A stretch of DNA of 44,211 nt from assembly GCA_027067385.1 (NCBI GenBank), contig JAMOVV010000076.1, positions 1-44,211 on the forward strand, read 5' to 3'. Positions 8,388-15,632 of the stretch are shown one piece after another. Position 1 is the first letter of the stretch, and the number at the start of each line of letters is the position of its first letter. The notes under the pieces are model-generated. The model did not search any database. It was not told the origin of the DNA and worked only from the letters and a program-made list of their open reading frames with translations. Source of the DNA: Desulfarculaceae bacterium (GTDB lineage: Bacteria; Desulfobacterota; Desulfarculia; Desulfarculales; Desulfarculaceae). The position numbers and the translations under genes are program-made.

Positions 8388-9620
8388 CTACCCGCCAAAA
8401 TACTCGATGGTCCGGGCCAGGGCCTCCACCTTGGGCTGGGCCTCCCGGGCGTCGCGGTAGTTGTTTACAAACTGCATCAGCTTGCCTTGCAGCTCCTCGG
8501 CCGTGGGGCAGAGCCCCGGCTTATACTGAACCGGCGGCCCCTGGTAGAGGGGGCAGCGGTGGGGGCAGCCCTTGCCGTAGAAGCGGTAGTTGCGCATCAC
8601 GTCTTCCAGGTAGACCACCTGCCAGGCGGCGTAGATGCCGTCGCCGCCAAACTCCACGTACTTTTTCCGGAAGTCGCGCCAGGCGATACCGCGGGCCTCT
8701 CCCTCGAAGCGCACTCCAAAGGTGTAGTAGGTGTTGACGCAATCATCGGGCGTCTTCTGGGGCACCAGGTAGGAACAGCCGCTGTCCTGGATCACCCGGC
8801 GGTACATCCGCGCGATCTCGATGCGGGTGGCCACGTAGCGGTCCAGCTTGGCCAACTGGCCCATGCCCACCGCGGCGGCCACCTCGGGCATGCGGTAGTT
8901 CCAGCCAAAGGAGTCGTGGCGGATGTAGTCCGGGTCCTGCAGCTCGTCCTTGGCGATCTTGCGCACCCGGCCGTCGCCGGCCTGCAGGGCGGCGTAGCCC
9001 AGGCTGGCGAACTTGCGCACCGCCACCGCGTACTCCCGGCGGTTGGTGGTAACGATGCCGCCGTCGCCGGTGGTCATGTGCTTGGAGTTTTCAAAGCTGA
9101 AGCTGGCCATGTGCCCGATGGTCCCCACCGTGCGCCCCCGGTACCGGGCCAGGTGGGCCTGGGCGTCGTCCTCGATCACCACCAGGTCGTGCTCGGCGGC
9201 CATCTCCATCAGGGGATCGAAGTCCGCCGGCAGGCCGTAGAGCGAGACCGGTATGATGGCCTTGGTGCGTTCGGTGATCTTGCGGCGCACGTCCTCGGGA
9301 TCGATATTGAAAGTCTCGGGGTCCACGTCGGCGAATATGGGCACCGCGTTTTGATGCAGCACCACGCTGGCGGTGCTGATCACCGTGAGCGCCGGCACGA
9401 TCACCTCGTCGCCGGGGCCCACCCCGGCGGCGGCCAGGCAGGCGTGCATGGTGGAGGTGCCCGAGTTGAAGGTCACCGCGAACTCGGCCCCCACCTTGGC
9501 GGCAAAGGCCTGCTCGAAGCGCTGGTTCATGTTGCCGGAGGTGGAGGAGATGAAGTCCGAGGCCAGCACTTCCTTGATGAACTCCAGCTCCGTGTCGTCG
9601 AATCGCCAGGTGTTTTTCAT
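8388..9620 (-). CDS. DegT/DnrJ/EryC1-family PLP sugar aminotransferase
   Basis: 410 residues from MKNTWRFDD; GAGAAA precedes the ATG by about 5 nt. The PLP lysine is K180 in SFENSKHMTTGDGG, with the preceding VIEDDAQAH strand giving the ring-nitrogen Asp. NSGTSTMHA near residue 53 is the phosphate-binding segment. The C-terminal part has a Cys-containing insert (KGCPHRCPLY) seen in a subset of this family. These enzymes transfer an amino group from glutamate to a keto-sugar nucleotide. It lies between the PtmA-like SDR and NeuB paralogue 2, separate from the LegC-like gene upstream, so it probably acts on a different keto sugar or step. Substrate is unknown. Confidence 0.85.
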   Translation of the reverse strand: MKNTWRFDDTELEFIKEVLASDFISSTSGNMNQRFEQAFAAKVGAEFAVTFNSGTSTMHACLAAAGVGPGDEVIVPALTVISTASVVLHQNAVPIFADVDPETFNIDPEDVRRKITERTKAIIPVSLYGLPADFDPLMEMAAEHDLVVIEDDAQAHLARYRGRTVGTIGHMASFSFENSKHMTTGDGGIVTTNRREYAVAVRKFASLGYAALQAGDGRVRKIAKDELQDPDYIRHDSFGWNYRMPEVAAAVGMGQLAKLDRYVATRIEIARMYRRVIQDSGCSYLVPQKTPDDCVNTYYTFGVRFEGEARGIAWRDFRKKYVEFGGDGIYAAWQVVYLEDVMRNYRFYGKGCPHRCPLYQGPPVQYKPGLCPTAEELQGKLMQFVNNYRDAREAQPKVEALARTIEYFGG

Positions 9621-9649
9621 CGCTTTTCTCGCAAGGCTGCGGCGCCCGC

Positions 9650-10444
9650 TCACACGGCGGTGAGCCCGCCGTCGATGGGCAAAACCGCGCCGGTGATATA
9701 GGAGGCCGCGTCCGAGGCCAAGAACACCACGGGGTGGCCGATCTCCTCGGCTCCGGCCATGCGCCCCAGCAGGGTCCGGCGGTTGTACTGGGACAAAAAG
9801 GGTTCCTGCTGGCCCGAGGCCACCGCCCCGGGACAGACCACGTTTACCCGCACTCCGCGGGGACCGAAGTAGCTGGCCAGCCAGCGGGAGTAGGCCACGA
9901 TGCCGCCCTTGACCGCGGCGTAGGCCCCGGGCATGGATTTATCGGTGCCCTGGTACACCCCGAAGTCCGGGGCCACCAGGCCGTAGATGGATGCCAAGTT
10001 GACGATGGACCCCGACCCGCGCCGGGCCATGCGCCGGGCCACCGCCCGCGAGCTGAGGCAGTAGGAGTTTAGCTGCATATCCAGGTTGGCCCGCCAGTCG
10101 GCCGGGGTCTCCCGCTCCAGAGGCAGCCCCCAGCGGTTGGTGCGGGGATAGGCGCTGTTGATCCAGATATCGATGGGCCCCAGCTCCCGCTCCAGCTCGC
10201 TGATGTTTTGCTCCAGGCGCTCCAGGTCGGTGAGGTCCAGGCGGCGGCAGTGCACCGCGGCCGGGTCCACCAGGCCGGCCACCACCTCGTCGGCCGCCGA
10301 GAGGTCCACGTCCAGCAGTACCGTCTCGGCCCCGGCCAGGGCCAGGGCCCGGGCGATGCCCCGGCCCACCCGGCCCATGGCGCCGGTGAGGGCCGCCCGG
10401 CGTCCGGCCAGGGAAAAGGGGCTGTGCTCGTCGGCGGGGTTCAC
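9650..10444 (-). CDS. ptmA: PtmA-like short-chain dehydrogenase (flagellin modification)
   Basis: 264 residues from a GTG that overlaps the previous stop as GTGA, with GGGAGG upstream: strong translational coupling. NAD(P)-binding TGAMGRVG (20-27), the NSAYPRTNRWG segment (96-106) that I associate with Campylobacter PtmA, Ser152, Tyr175 and Lys179 of the SDR catalytic set (YAAVK), and a C-terminal TGAVLPIDGG are all present. In C. jejuni PtmA works with PtmF early in the GDP-legionaminic acid pathway, supplying glucosamine-phosphate. Together with the PtmE-like, LegB-, LegC- and LegI-like genes here it supports the same route. No PtmF-like partner is visible in the window. Confidence 0.8.
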   Translation of the reverse strand: MNPADEHSPFSLAGRRAALTGAMGRVGRGIARALALAGAETVLLDVDLSAADEVVAGLVDPAAVHCRRLDLTDLERLEQNISELERELGPIDIWINSAYPRTNRWGLPLERETPADWRANLDMQLNSYCLSSRAVARRMARRGSGSIVNLASIYGLVAPDFGVYQGTDKSMPGAYAAVKGGIVAYSRWLASYFGPRGVRVNVVCPGAVASGQQEPFLSQYNRRTLLGRMAGAEEIGHPVVFLASDAASYITGAVLPIDGGLTAV

Positions 10445-11502
10445 GACAGGTCCTCCCAGTGGATCAGCTCGTCGGCGGCGATGTCTTTTTTCAGCCGGCG
10501 GTCCAGCACCAGGTCCAAGGCGTCGGGACCGATGCCGGTGCCGGGGCGCTTGAAGTCCACCATCTCCCGGGTCAGCCGCTGGCCCCGGGCCAGGTCGGCC
10601 GCGGCCACGACGCTGCGCCGGTAGGCCGGCCGCCGCTGGTAGTCCTGGTCGCTGAGCACCCGGCGGGTGGAGCCCAGGGCGGCGTGGATGCGGCCGATGC
10701 CCTCGGCGATCTCGGCCAGCTCGCGCCGGTCGGCGCTCACCTGGTGGTCCCAGCCGAACATCTCCTTGTCCAGGGTGAAGTGCTTCTCCAGCATGGCCGC
10801 CCCCTTGGCCGCCGCGGCCAGGGGTATGGCGGTGCCCAGGGAATGGTCGGAAAAACCGATGGGGTAGTCCGGGAACACGGCGCGCAGCATGTCCAGGTTG
10901 TTGAGGTGCACGTTGTGGTCCTGGGGGGGATAGTGGGACACGCAGTGCAGGATCACCAGTTGCCGGTTGCCGCGGGACTCGATAACCTGCACCGCCCGCA
11001 CCACCTCGTCCAAGGTTGACAGCCCGGTGGAGAGCACCAGGGGCACCATCTGGTCGGCCACGTAGGCCAAAAAGGGCAGGTTGGTGATGTCCATGGAGGC
11101 GATCTTGACAAAGGGAGCCCCCAGCTCACACACCAGGAAGTCGGTCTCCCGCGGGCTGAAGACCGAGCTGGAGAAGTCGACGCCCAACTGGTCGCAGTAG
11201 CGCTTCAGCTCGGCCAACTCGTCCCGTCCCAGGCTGAACTCCTCCACGATCTGTTCCAGGCTGTAGTCCTGGCGCTGGCGGTAGTCGTCGCCCAGGAAAT
11301 AATTGTCGCGGTAGACCTGGGCCGAGAAGATCGACTCCTTGGTCCAGGACTGGAACTTCACGCAGTGGGCCCCGGCCTCGGCCGATGCCTGCACCAGCTT
11401 CTTGGCCAGCTCCAGGTCGCCGTTGTGGTTGGCCCCGATCTCGCTGATGAGATAGGGCTGGCCGAAGTTGTCTATCACCCGGCCGTTTATCTCTACCGGC
11501 AT
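10441..11502 (-). CDS. legI: NeuB/LegI-family N-acetylneuraminate (legionaminate) synthase
   Basis: 353 residues from MPVEINGRVI, with GAGGA before the ATG; the first 13 residues of the track ORF are rejected because they overlap the upstream gene's end without a ribosome site. Conserved synthase elements are EIGANHNGD (21-29), HCVKFQSW, KIASMDITNLPF, STGLSTLDEV, HCVSHYPP and GFSDHS; the C-terminal SAF-like domain carries RRSVVAAADLARGQ. It condenses PEP with a 6-deoxy-2,4-diamino hexose in the legionaminic pathway (or ManNAc for sialic acid); the neighbouring LegB and LegC favour legionaminic acid or an epimer. It overlaps the preceding glycosyltransferase by 10 nt and the next SDR by 4 nt. 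Confidence 0.85.
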   Translation of the reverse strand: MPVEINGRVIDNFGQPYLISEIGANHNGDLELAKKLVQASAEAGAHCVKFQSWTKESIFSAQVYRDNYFLGDDYRQRQDYSLEQIVEEFSLGRDELAELKRYCDQLGVDFSSSVFSPRETDFLVCELGAPFVKIASMDITNLPFLAYVADQMVPLVLSTGLSTLDEVVRAVQVIESRGNRQLVILHCVSHYPPQDHNVHLNNLDMLRAVFPDYPIGFSDHSLGTAIPLAAAAKGAAMLEKHFTLDKEMFGWDHQVSADRRELAEIAEGIGRIHAALGSTRRVLSDQDYQRRPAYRRSVVAAADLARGQRLTREMVDFKRPGTGIGPDALDLVLDRRLKKDIAADELIHWEDLS

Positions 11503-12377
11503 GGTTTTAGTTCCTCGCTGGCCACCGCGCACTCCCACCAAAAGCCGTCGGGATCGGCCTGGCGGCGCACTTGGGCCAGGTAGCGTTGTTGAAAGCTATC
11601 GTCTTGCCGCAGCCTCTGCCGCAGCCCGCCGAAGCAAGCGGCCAGGTTAACGTAGTCCCGGCCCAGGGTGGCCAGGTAATCGTAGGTGGCCGCCTTCACC
11701 TCCACCGCCTTGATCACCGCGGCCGGCTCCAGCCCGGCCCGGCCCACCAGGTTGCCGGGGTGCTGGCGATAGCCGGTGGCGCACTGGTCGGTGAAGACCG
11801 CCCGGGCCCCGCCGGCCAGCAGGGCGCTGAACCACGGCCAGTCAAAGGCCGGCAGGTGGGGCGGGATGTCCTCGTGCTCGCCGTCCAGGGCCGCGGCGCG
11901 CACCGCGCAGTTACTCAGCCCCAGCATGTTGCCGTGGGTGATGTCGGCCAGGGTTATCTCCCGGCCGTCGCCCAGGCGGGGCCCCAGCCAGGGGCGCGGC
12001 GCGCGGTTCCCCGGGCCAAAGACCTGGAGCTCGTTGGCCACGATGTCGTAGCCCCGCCCCAGCCAGCGGCGCGCCACCGCCACCCGGTCGGGGTCGAAGG
12101 TGTCGTCGCAGTCACCCAGGATGATGATCTCGAAGCCCTGCTCCAGGCACCAGCCGATGCCCCAGGAGCGCAGGGCCGCCGGGGTGCCCGAGCTCCGGCC
12201 CACCCGCACCGAGAGCCCGCGGCCGGCCAGGTGCCGGTCCAGGTCGTCCACCCCGTCGTTGACCAGGCACAGGGTGAAATCGCTCTCGCCCTGGGCGCTC
12301 CAGGAGTCCAGGAAGTCGTCCAAAAACTCCATCGCCCCGGGATAGACCACCCCCAGTACGGCCGTGGTCCGGCTCAT
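11493..12377 (-). CDS. Glycosyltransferase, GT2-like
   Basis: 294 residues from MSRTTAVLGVVYPG; the start overlaps the preceding stop as ATGA and has GGAGG nearby, so the longer track ORF is rejected. The N-terminus has a GT-A type first strand, CLVNDGVDD (about 37-45) and an ILGDCDDTFDPDR segment that supplies the acidic metal/nucleotide site in place of a classic DxD. HPGNLVGR near residue 205 and a helical C-terminus follow. No membrane segments, so probably cytosolic. Sandwiched between the acyltransferase and the LegI-like synthase, it may transfer the finished sugar or build an attached sugar; donor and acceptor are unknown. Confidence 0.7.
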   Translation of the reverse strand: MSRTTAVLGVVYPGAMEFLDDFLDSWSAQGESDFTLCLVNDGVDDLDRHLAGRGLSVRVGRSSGTPAALRSWGIGWCLEQGFEIIILGDCDDTFDPDRVAVARRWLGRGYDIVANELQVFGPGNRAPRPWLGPRLGDGREITLADITHGNMLGLSNCAVRAAALDGEHEDIPPHLPAFDWPWFSALLAGGARAVFTDQCATGYRQHPGNLVGRAGLEPAAVIKAVEVKAATYDYLATLGRDYVNLAACFGGLRQRLRQDDSFQQRYLAQVRRQADPDGFWWECAVASEELKPCR

Positions 12378-12985
12378 CGCACCACCTCCAGCCTGGCCGG
12401 CATATCGCGGCGCACCAGGCAGCCGCCGGGGACCAGTCGCCCTTCGCCCACCACCACGCCCTGGCACACCGCGGCGTTGGTGCCCACCAGCACGCCGGCG
12501 CCGATGCGCGCCCCGCCGTTGACCACCGCGGCGGTGGCCAGGTGGCAGTGGTCGCCGATCACCGCGTCGTGCTCCACCAGGGCCTTGCTGTTGATGATGC
12601 AGTTGCGCCCCACCCGGGCCCCGGTGTTCACCAGGCCGTGGTGCATCACCACGGTGCCCGGGCCCAGGCGGGCCCGGGACGAGACCCAGGCCAGGGGCGA
12701 GACCACCGTGGCCAGGCGGCCGCCCAGGGCCGTGACCCGCTCAAACAGGCGGCGCCGCGGCTCCGGGGTCTTGACCTGCCCCACGGTGATTAGGAACCAG
12801 GGGTACTCCCGCGCCAGGCGCTCCAGGTCGTCGTCGGTGGCGAAGACCTCGCAGCCGTCCACCCGCTGGTGCAGCTTGGCCGGCCGGTCCACGATGCCGG
12901 CCACCCGGTAGCGGCCCTGGGCCCGGATCACCTCCAGGCAGGACCGGCAATGGCCGCCGCCGCCTATGAGCACCAGGGGCTCCAT
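12374..12985 (-). CDS. NeuD/PglD-family sugar O/N-acyltransferase
   Basis: 203 residues from MEPLVLIGGGGH; its ATG shares one base with the upstream stop (TGATG). The N-terminal GGGGH nucleotide-sugar-binding loop and the C-terminal left-handed beta-helix hexapeptide repeats (LGPGTVVMHHGLVNTGARVG, IGAGVLVGTN) are typical of PglD, NeuD and LegH. These use acetyl-CoA; His in VEHDAVIGDH is the probable catalytic base. Placed directly after the LegC-like aminotransferase, it likely acetylates the newly formed 4-amino group (the LegH step). O-acetylation of the finished nonulosonate is the alternative. Confidence 0.85.
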   Translation of the reverse strand: MEPLVLIGGGGHCRSCLEVIRAQGRYRVAGIVDRPAKLHQRVDGCEVFATDDDLERLAREYPWFLITVGQVKTPEPRRRLFERVTALGGRLATVVSPLAWVSSRARLGPGTVVMHHGLVNTGARVGRNCIINSKALVEHDAVIGDHCHLATAAVVNGGARIGAGVLVGTNAAVCQGVVVGEGRLVPGGCLVRRDMPARLEVVR

Positions 12986-14130
12986 CACAGGCTCACTCCG
13001 CTGGGGATGTTCACCAGGCGCTCCTCCAGCCAGCGGGAGTCGGCCAGGGAATCGGTGACACAGTCGGCGTACATCGGCGCCCGGTGCAGCAGGCCCCACA
13101 GGGGACGGGTGGTCACCCCGCGGGCGTTGCTGTGGGCCAAGAAGGCGTCGCGCTGCTCACGGTCGGCCATCAGCACCGCGCCCAGCCAGTAGTTGGAGCG
13201 GCAGCCGTCCGGCTCCTGGACCCAGCCCAGGCCCCGGGCGTCAAAGAAATCCCGGTAGGCCGCCGCCCGGGCGCGCTTCTTGGCCAGCAGTGGCTCCAGC
13301 ACCTCCATCTGGGCCAGGCCCAGGGCGGCGTTGATGGCCGGCAGGCGGTAGTTGAAGCCCAGGCGGTCGTGGTGGTACTGCCAGCGGTGCTCCCGCTTGG
13401 CGGTGGTGGTGAGGTGCCGGGCCTCGGCGGCCAGTTCGGCGTCGTTGGTGAGGATCATGCCCCCGCCGCCGGTGGTAATGGTCTTATTGCCGTTAAACGA
13501 AAGCACCCCCAGCCGCCCCACGGTGCCGGCGTGGCGCCGGCCGTAGAAGCTGCCCAGGGCCTCGGCCGCGTCTTCCACCAGCGCGATGCCGTGGGGCTCG
13601 CACAGGGTCTGCAGGCCGTGGAGGTCCTGGGGGTGGCCAAAGGTGTGCATGGGCAGGCAGACGGCGACGCGCCGGCCGCTGGCGCGGTGATAAGCGCGGC
13701 CGTCGTCGCCCAAGCGGCAGTGCTCGCCCAAAAACTCCTCCAGGGCCGCGGGGCTCAGCCCCAGGCGCCGGCGGTCGCTGTCCAGGAAGATGGGCCGGGC
13801 CCCGCAGTAGGCGATGGCGTTGGCCGTGGCCACGAAGCTCACCGCCTGGGTTATCACCGCGTCGCCGGGGCGCACCCCGGCCACCAGCAGGGCCACGTGC
13901 AGGGCGGCGGTGCCGTTGACCGTGGCCACGGCGTGGGCCGCGCCGGTGTAGTCGGCCACGGCGCGCTCGAATCTCTCCACCGCCGGCCCCACGCTGGAGA
14001 CAAAGCCATCGTCGATGCAGGCGGTCAAATATTCCTTTTCGCGGCCGGAAAAGGTGGGCGCGTGCAGGGGTATGCTGCCATTTTTTTGGCGGCAAGTGTC
14101 GCGAATAAAGGAAATAATCTCGTCAAACAT
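12985..14130 (-). CDS. legC: LegC-like UDP/GDP-4-keto-sugar aminotransferase (DegT family)
   Basis: 381 residues from MFDEIISFIRD, the characteristic LegC-family opening followed by IPLHAPTFSGREKEYL. PLP Lys is K216 in SFNGNKTITTGGGG, with the ring-nitrogen Asp in LVEDAAEALG (~187). The track ORF start 84 nt earlier is rejected because it would run through the promoter region. The enzyme should aminate the 4-keto intermediate made by the LegB-like dehydratase. It is the first gene after the sigma-54-like promoter at 14261-14276 (leader about 120 nt) and is followed without gap by the acyltransferase. GCAGGT gives a modest ribosome site. Confidence 0.85.
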   Translation of the reverse strand: MFDEIISFIRDTCRQKNGSIPLHAPTFSGREKEYLTACIDDGFVSSVGPAVERFERAVADYTGAAHAVATVNGTAALHVALLVAGVRPGDAVITQAVSFVATANAIAYCGARPIFLDSDRRRLGLSPAALEEFLGEHCRLGDDGRAYHRASGRRVAVCLPMHTFGHPQDLHGLQTLCEPHGIALVEDAAEALGSFYGRRHAGTVGRLGVLSFNGNKTITTGGGGMILTNDAELAAEARHLTTTAKREHRWQYHHDRLGFNYRLPAINAALGLAQMEVLEPLLAKKRARAAAYRDFFDARGLGWVQEPDGCRSNYWLGAVLMADREQRDAFLAHSNARGVTTRPLWGLLHRAPMYADCVTDSLADSRWLEERLVNIPSGVSL

Positions 14131-14260
14131 AGACCTGCGCCCCGTCCTTAGGTGCGGCTCGTCCCATTTCTGCGGTGCTTTGGCCGGCGGGCGGGCCACC
14201 GGGTCCGCCGTCAAAGCTATGACGATCCGAGCCGTGATCGCCGGTTACGGCCCCAAGGAT

Positions 14261-14276
14261 TGCAAATTACATACCA
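14261..14276 (-). promoter_or_regulatory. Sigma-54 (RpoN) type promoter upstream of legC
   Basis: On the minus strand TGGTATGTAATTTGCA has the invariant GG-N10-GC spacing and matches the -24/-12 consensus (TGGCACG-N4-TTGCA) except at two positions of the -24 element. Transcription would start near 14250, about 120 nt before the legC ATG, and run into the whole downstream glycan operon. RpoN often drives middle/late flagellar genes, so this links sugar synthesis to filament assembly. Seen directly; function inferred. Confidence 0.65.
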
Positions 14277-14282
14277 AATAGC

Positions 14283-14305
14283 CGAAAGCCCCGGGACGCC
14301 GGGGC
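14283..14305 (-). terminator. Weak stem-loop between legB and legC
   Basis: GCCCCGG-GACG-CCGGGGC forms a perfect 7-bp stem with a 4-nt loop. On the minus strand it is followed by a short T-rich stretch (TTTCGG), a poor intrinsic terminator. It lies between the legB stop (14340) and the RpoN-type promoter, so it may attenuate legB read-through or act as part of the regulatory region. Confidence 0.35.
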
Positions 14306-14339
14306 CGCGCGCAGGCTGGCGGTGAAACCAGGAGGGTGA

Positions 14340-15353
14340 TCAGATGTTGTAGAGCTGGGGCTTGTAGCGGCCCAGGTTGGCCGGGTCTTGCAACCACTGC
14401 ACGGTGCGCTCAAGCCCCCGGGTAAGGCCCTCGATGCCGCCGTGGCTCGGCTGCCAACCGGTGAGCTCCCGGGCCAGGCGGTTGTCGGCCCACAGGCGCT
14501 CCACCTCGCTGCCGGCCGGCCGCACCCGCTGCTGGTCCTGCTCCAGCTCGACGCTCGTCCCCATCACCGCGGCGATGAGCTCGGCCAGCTCGCCGATGGC
14601 TATCTCGAACCCGGAGCCCAGGTTCACCACCCGGCCCACCGTCTGGTCCGAGGCGGCCACCGCGGCAAAGCCGGCGGCCAGGTCGCCCACGTAGGTGAAG
14701 TCTCGGGTGGGGTGCAGCGAGCCCAGCCTGACGCGGCGGGCCCCGCCGGCTATCTGGGTAATGATGGTGGGGATCACCGCCCGGGCCGACTGCCGGGGGC
14801 CGTAGGCGTTGAAGGGACGGGCCACGCTCACCGGCAGACCGAAGGAACGGTGGAACGACAGGGCCATCTGGTCGGCTCCGATCTTGCTCGCGGCGTAGGG
14901 CGACTGGGCCTGCAACGGGTGGTCCTCGCCGATGGGCACCGTCTGGGCCGTGCCGTAGACCTCGCTGGTGGAGGTGTGCACCACCCGGGCCACTCCCGCC
15001 CGCCGCGCCGCCTGCAACAGGTTGAGGGTGCCGGTGACGTTGGTCTGCACAAAGCTGTCGGGTGCGTGGTAGGAGTAGGGGATGGCGATGAGCGCCGCCA
15101 GGTGAAAGATCACCTGGCAACCCTCCACCACCCGCTCCAGGTGGTGGGGGTCGCGGATGTCCCCGACCATCACCTCAATGCTATCGCGCACCGCCGGCGG
15201 GCTCTGCTCCAGCCAGCCCCAGGAACCGCCGGAGTTGTAGCGCACCAGGGCCCGCACCCGGCAGCCCTGGGCCACCAGGTGCTCCACCAGGTGGGACCCG
15301 ATGAAACCGCCGGCGCCGGTTACCAATACGCTTTGACCGCTTAGTTGGACCAC
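14340..15353 (-). CDS. legB: LegB-like nucleotide-sugar 4,6-dehydratase
   Basis: 337 residues from GTG (VQLSGQSVLVTG); I choose this over the GTG six bases upstream because GAGGGAG is then spaced correctly. Extended SDR with TGAGGFIG (12-19), the YNSGGSWGWL segment typical of LegB, TSTSEVYG, and the catalytic Tyr153/Lys157 (YAASK). It should convert GDP- or UDP-GlcNAc to the 4-keto-6-deoxy sugar, the first committed step for legionaminic acid. It is separated from legC by 209 nt that contain a stem-loop and an RpoN-type promoter, so it may be transcribed from its own upstream promoter as well. Confidence 0.85.
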   Translation of the reverse strand: MVQLSGQSVLVTGAGGFIGSHLVEHLVAQGCRVRALVRYNSGGSWGWLEQSPPAVRDSIEVMVGDIRDPHHLERVVEGCQVIFHLAALIAIPYSYHAPDSFVQTNVTGTLNLLQAARRAGVARVVHTSTSEVYGTAQTVPIGEDHPLQAQSPYAASKIGADQMALSFHRSFGLPVSVARPFNAYGPRQSARAVIPTIITQIAGGARRVRLGSLHPTRDFTYVGDLAAGFAAVAASDQTVGRVVNLGSGFEIAIGELAELIAAVMGTSVELEQDQQRVRPAGSEVERLWADNRLARELTGWQPSHGGIEGLTRGLERTVQWLQDPANLGRYKPQLYNI

Positions 15354-15632
15354 GCTCACTCCCTCGGCGGCCGCCGTCGCGGCCGGTGACAGGCGTTAAT
15401 CATTCCACCGCGACGCCATTATAGGCCCGACCCGCCGGCGCGGGCAAGGCCGGCGGCCCCGCCGGCGCGGCGCGGCTTCGCGGCGCCCCTTGACCATGCC
15501 GTAACCATGGTCCACCTCTTGGTCATAATTTTTGAGCATTGACTTGAGCAGTGCGTCCACGGCATTGCCGGCCATCAGAACCGTGTGCGTCTGCGTCGCC
15601 TTAAGCTCGCTCCCGTGCCGGGGTCTTTTGCC
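15354..15632. other. Intergenic region upstream of legB, with a doubtful 59-codon ORF
   Basis: 279 nt between the TPR-glycosyltransferase stop and legB. On the minus strand 15396-15575 is an open frame of 59 codons (MAGNAVDALLKSMLKNYDQ...), whose first 30 codons look protein-like and the rest Arg/Pro-rich, as in GC-rich noise. There is no ribosome site, so I do not call it a gene. No clear sigma-54, sigma-28 or sigma-70 promoter for legB was found here. Confidence 0.3.
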
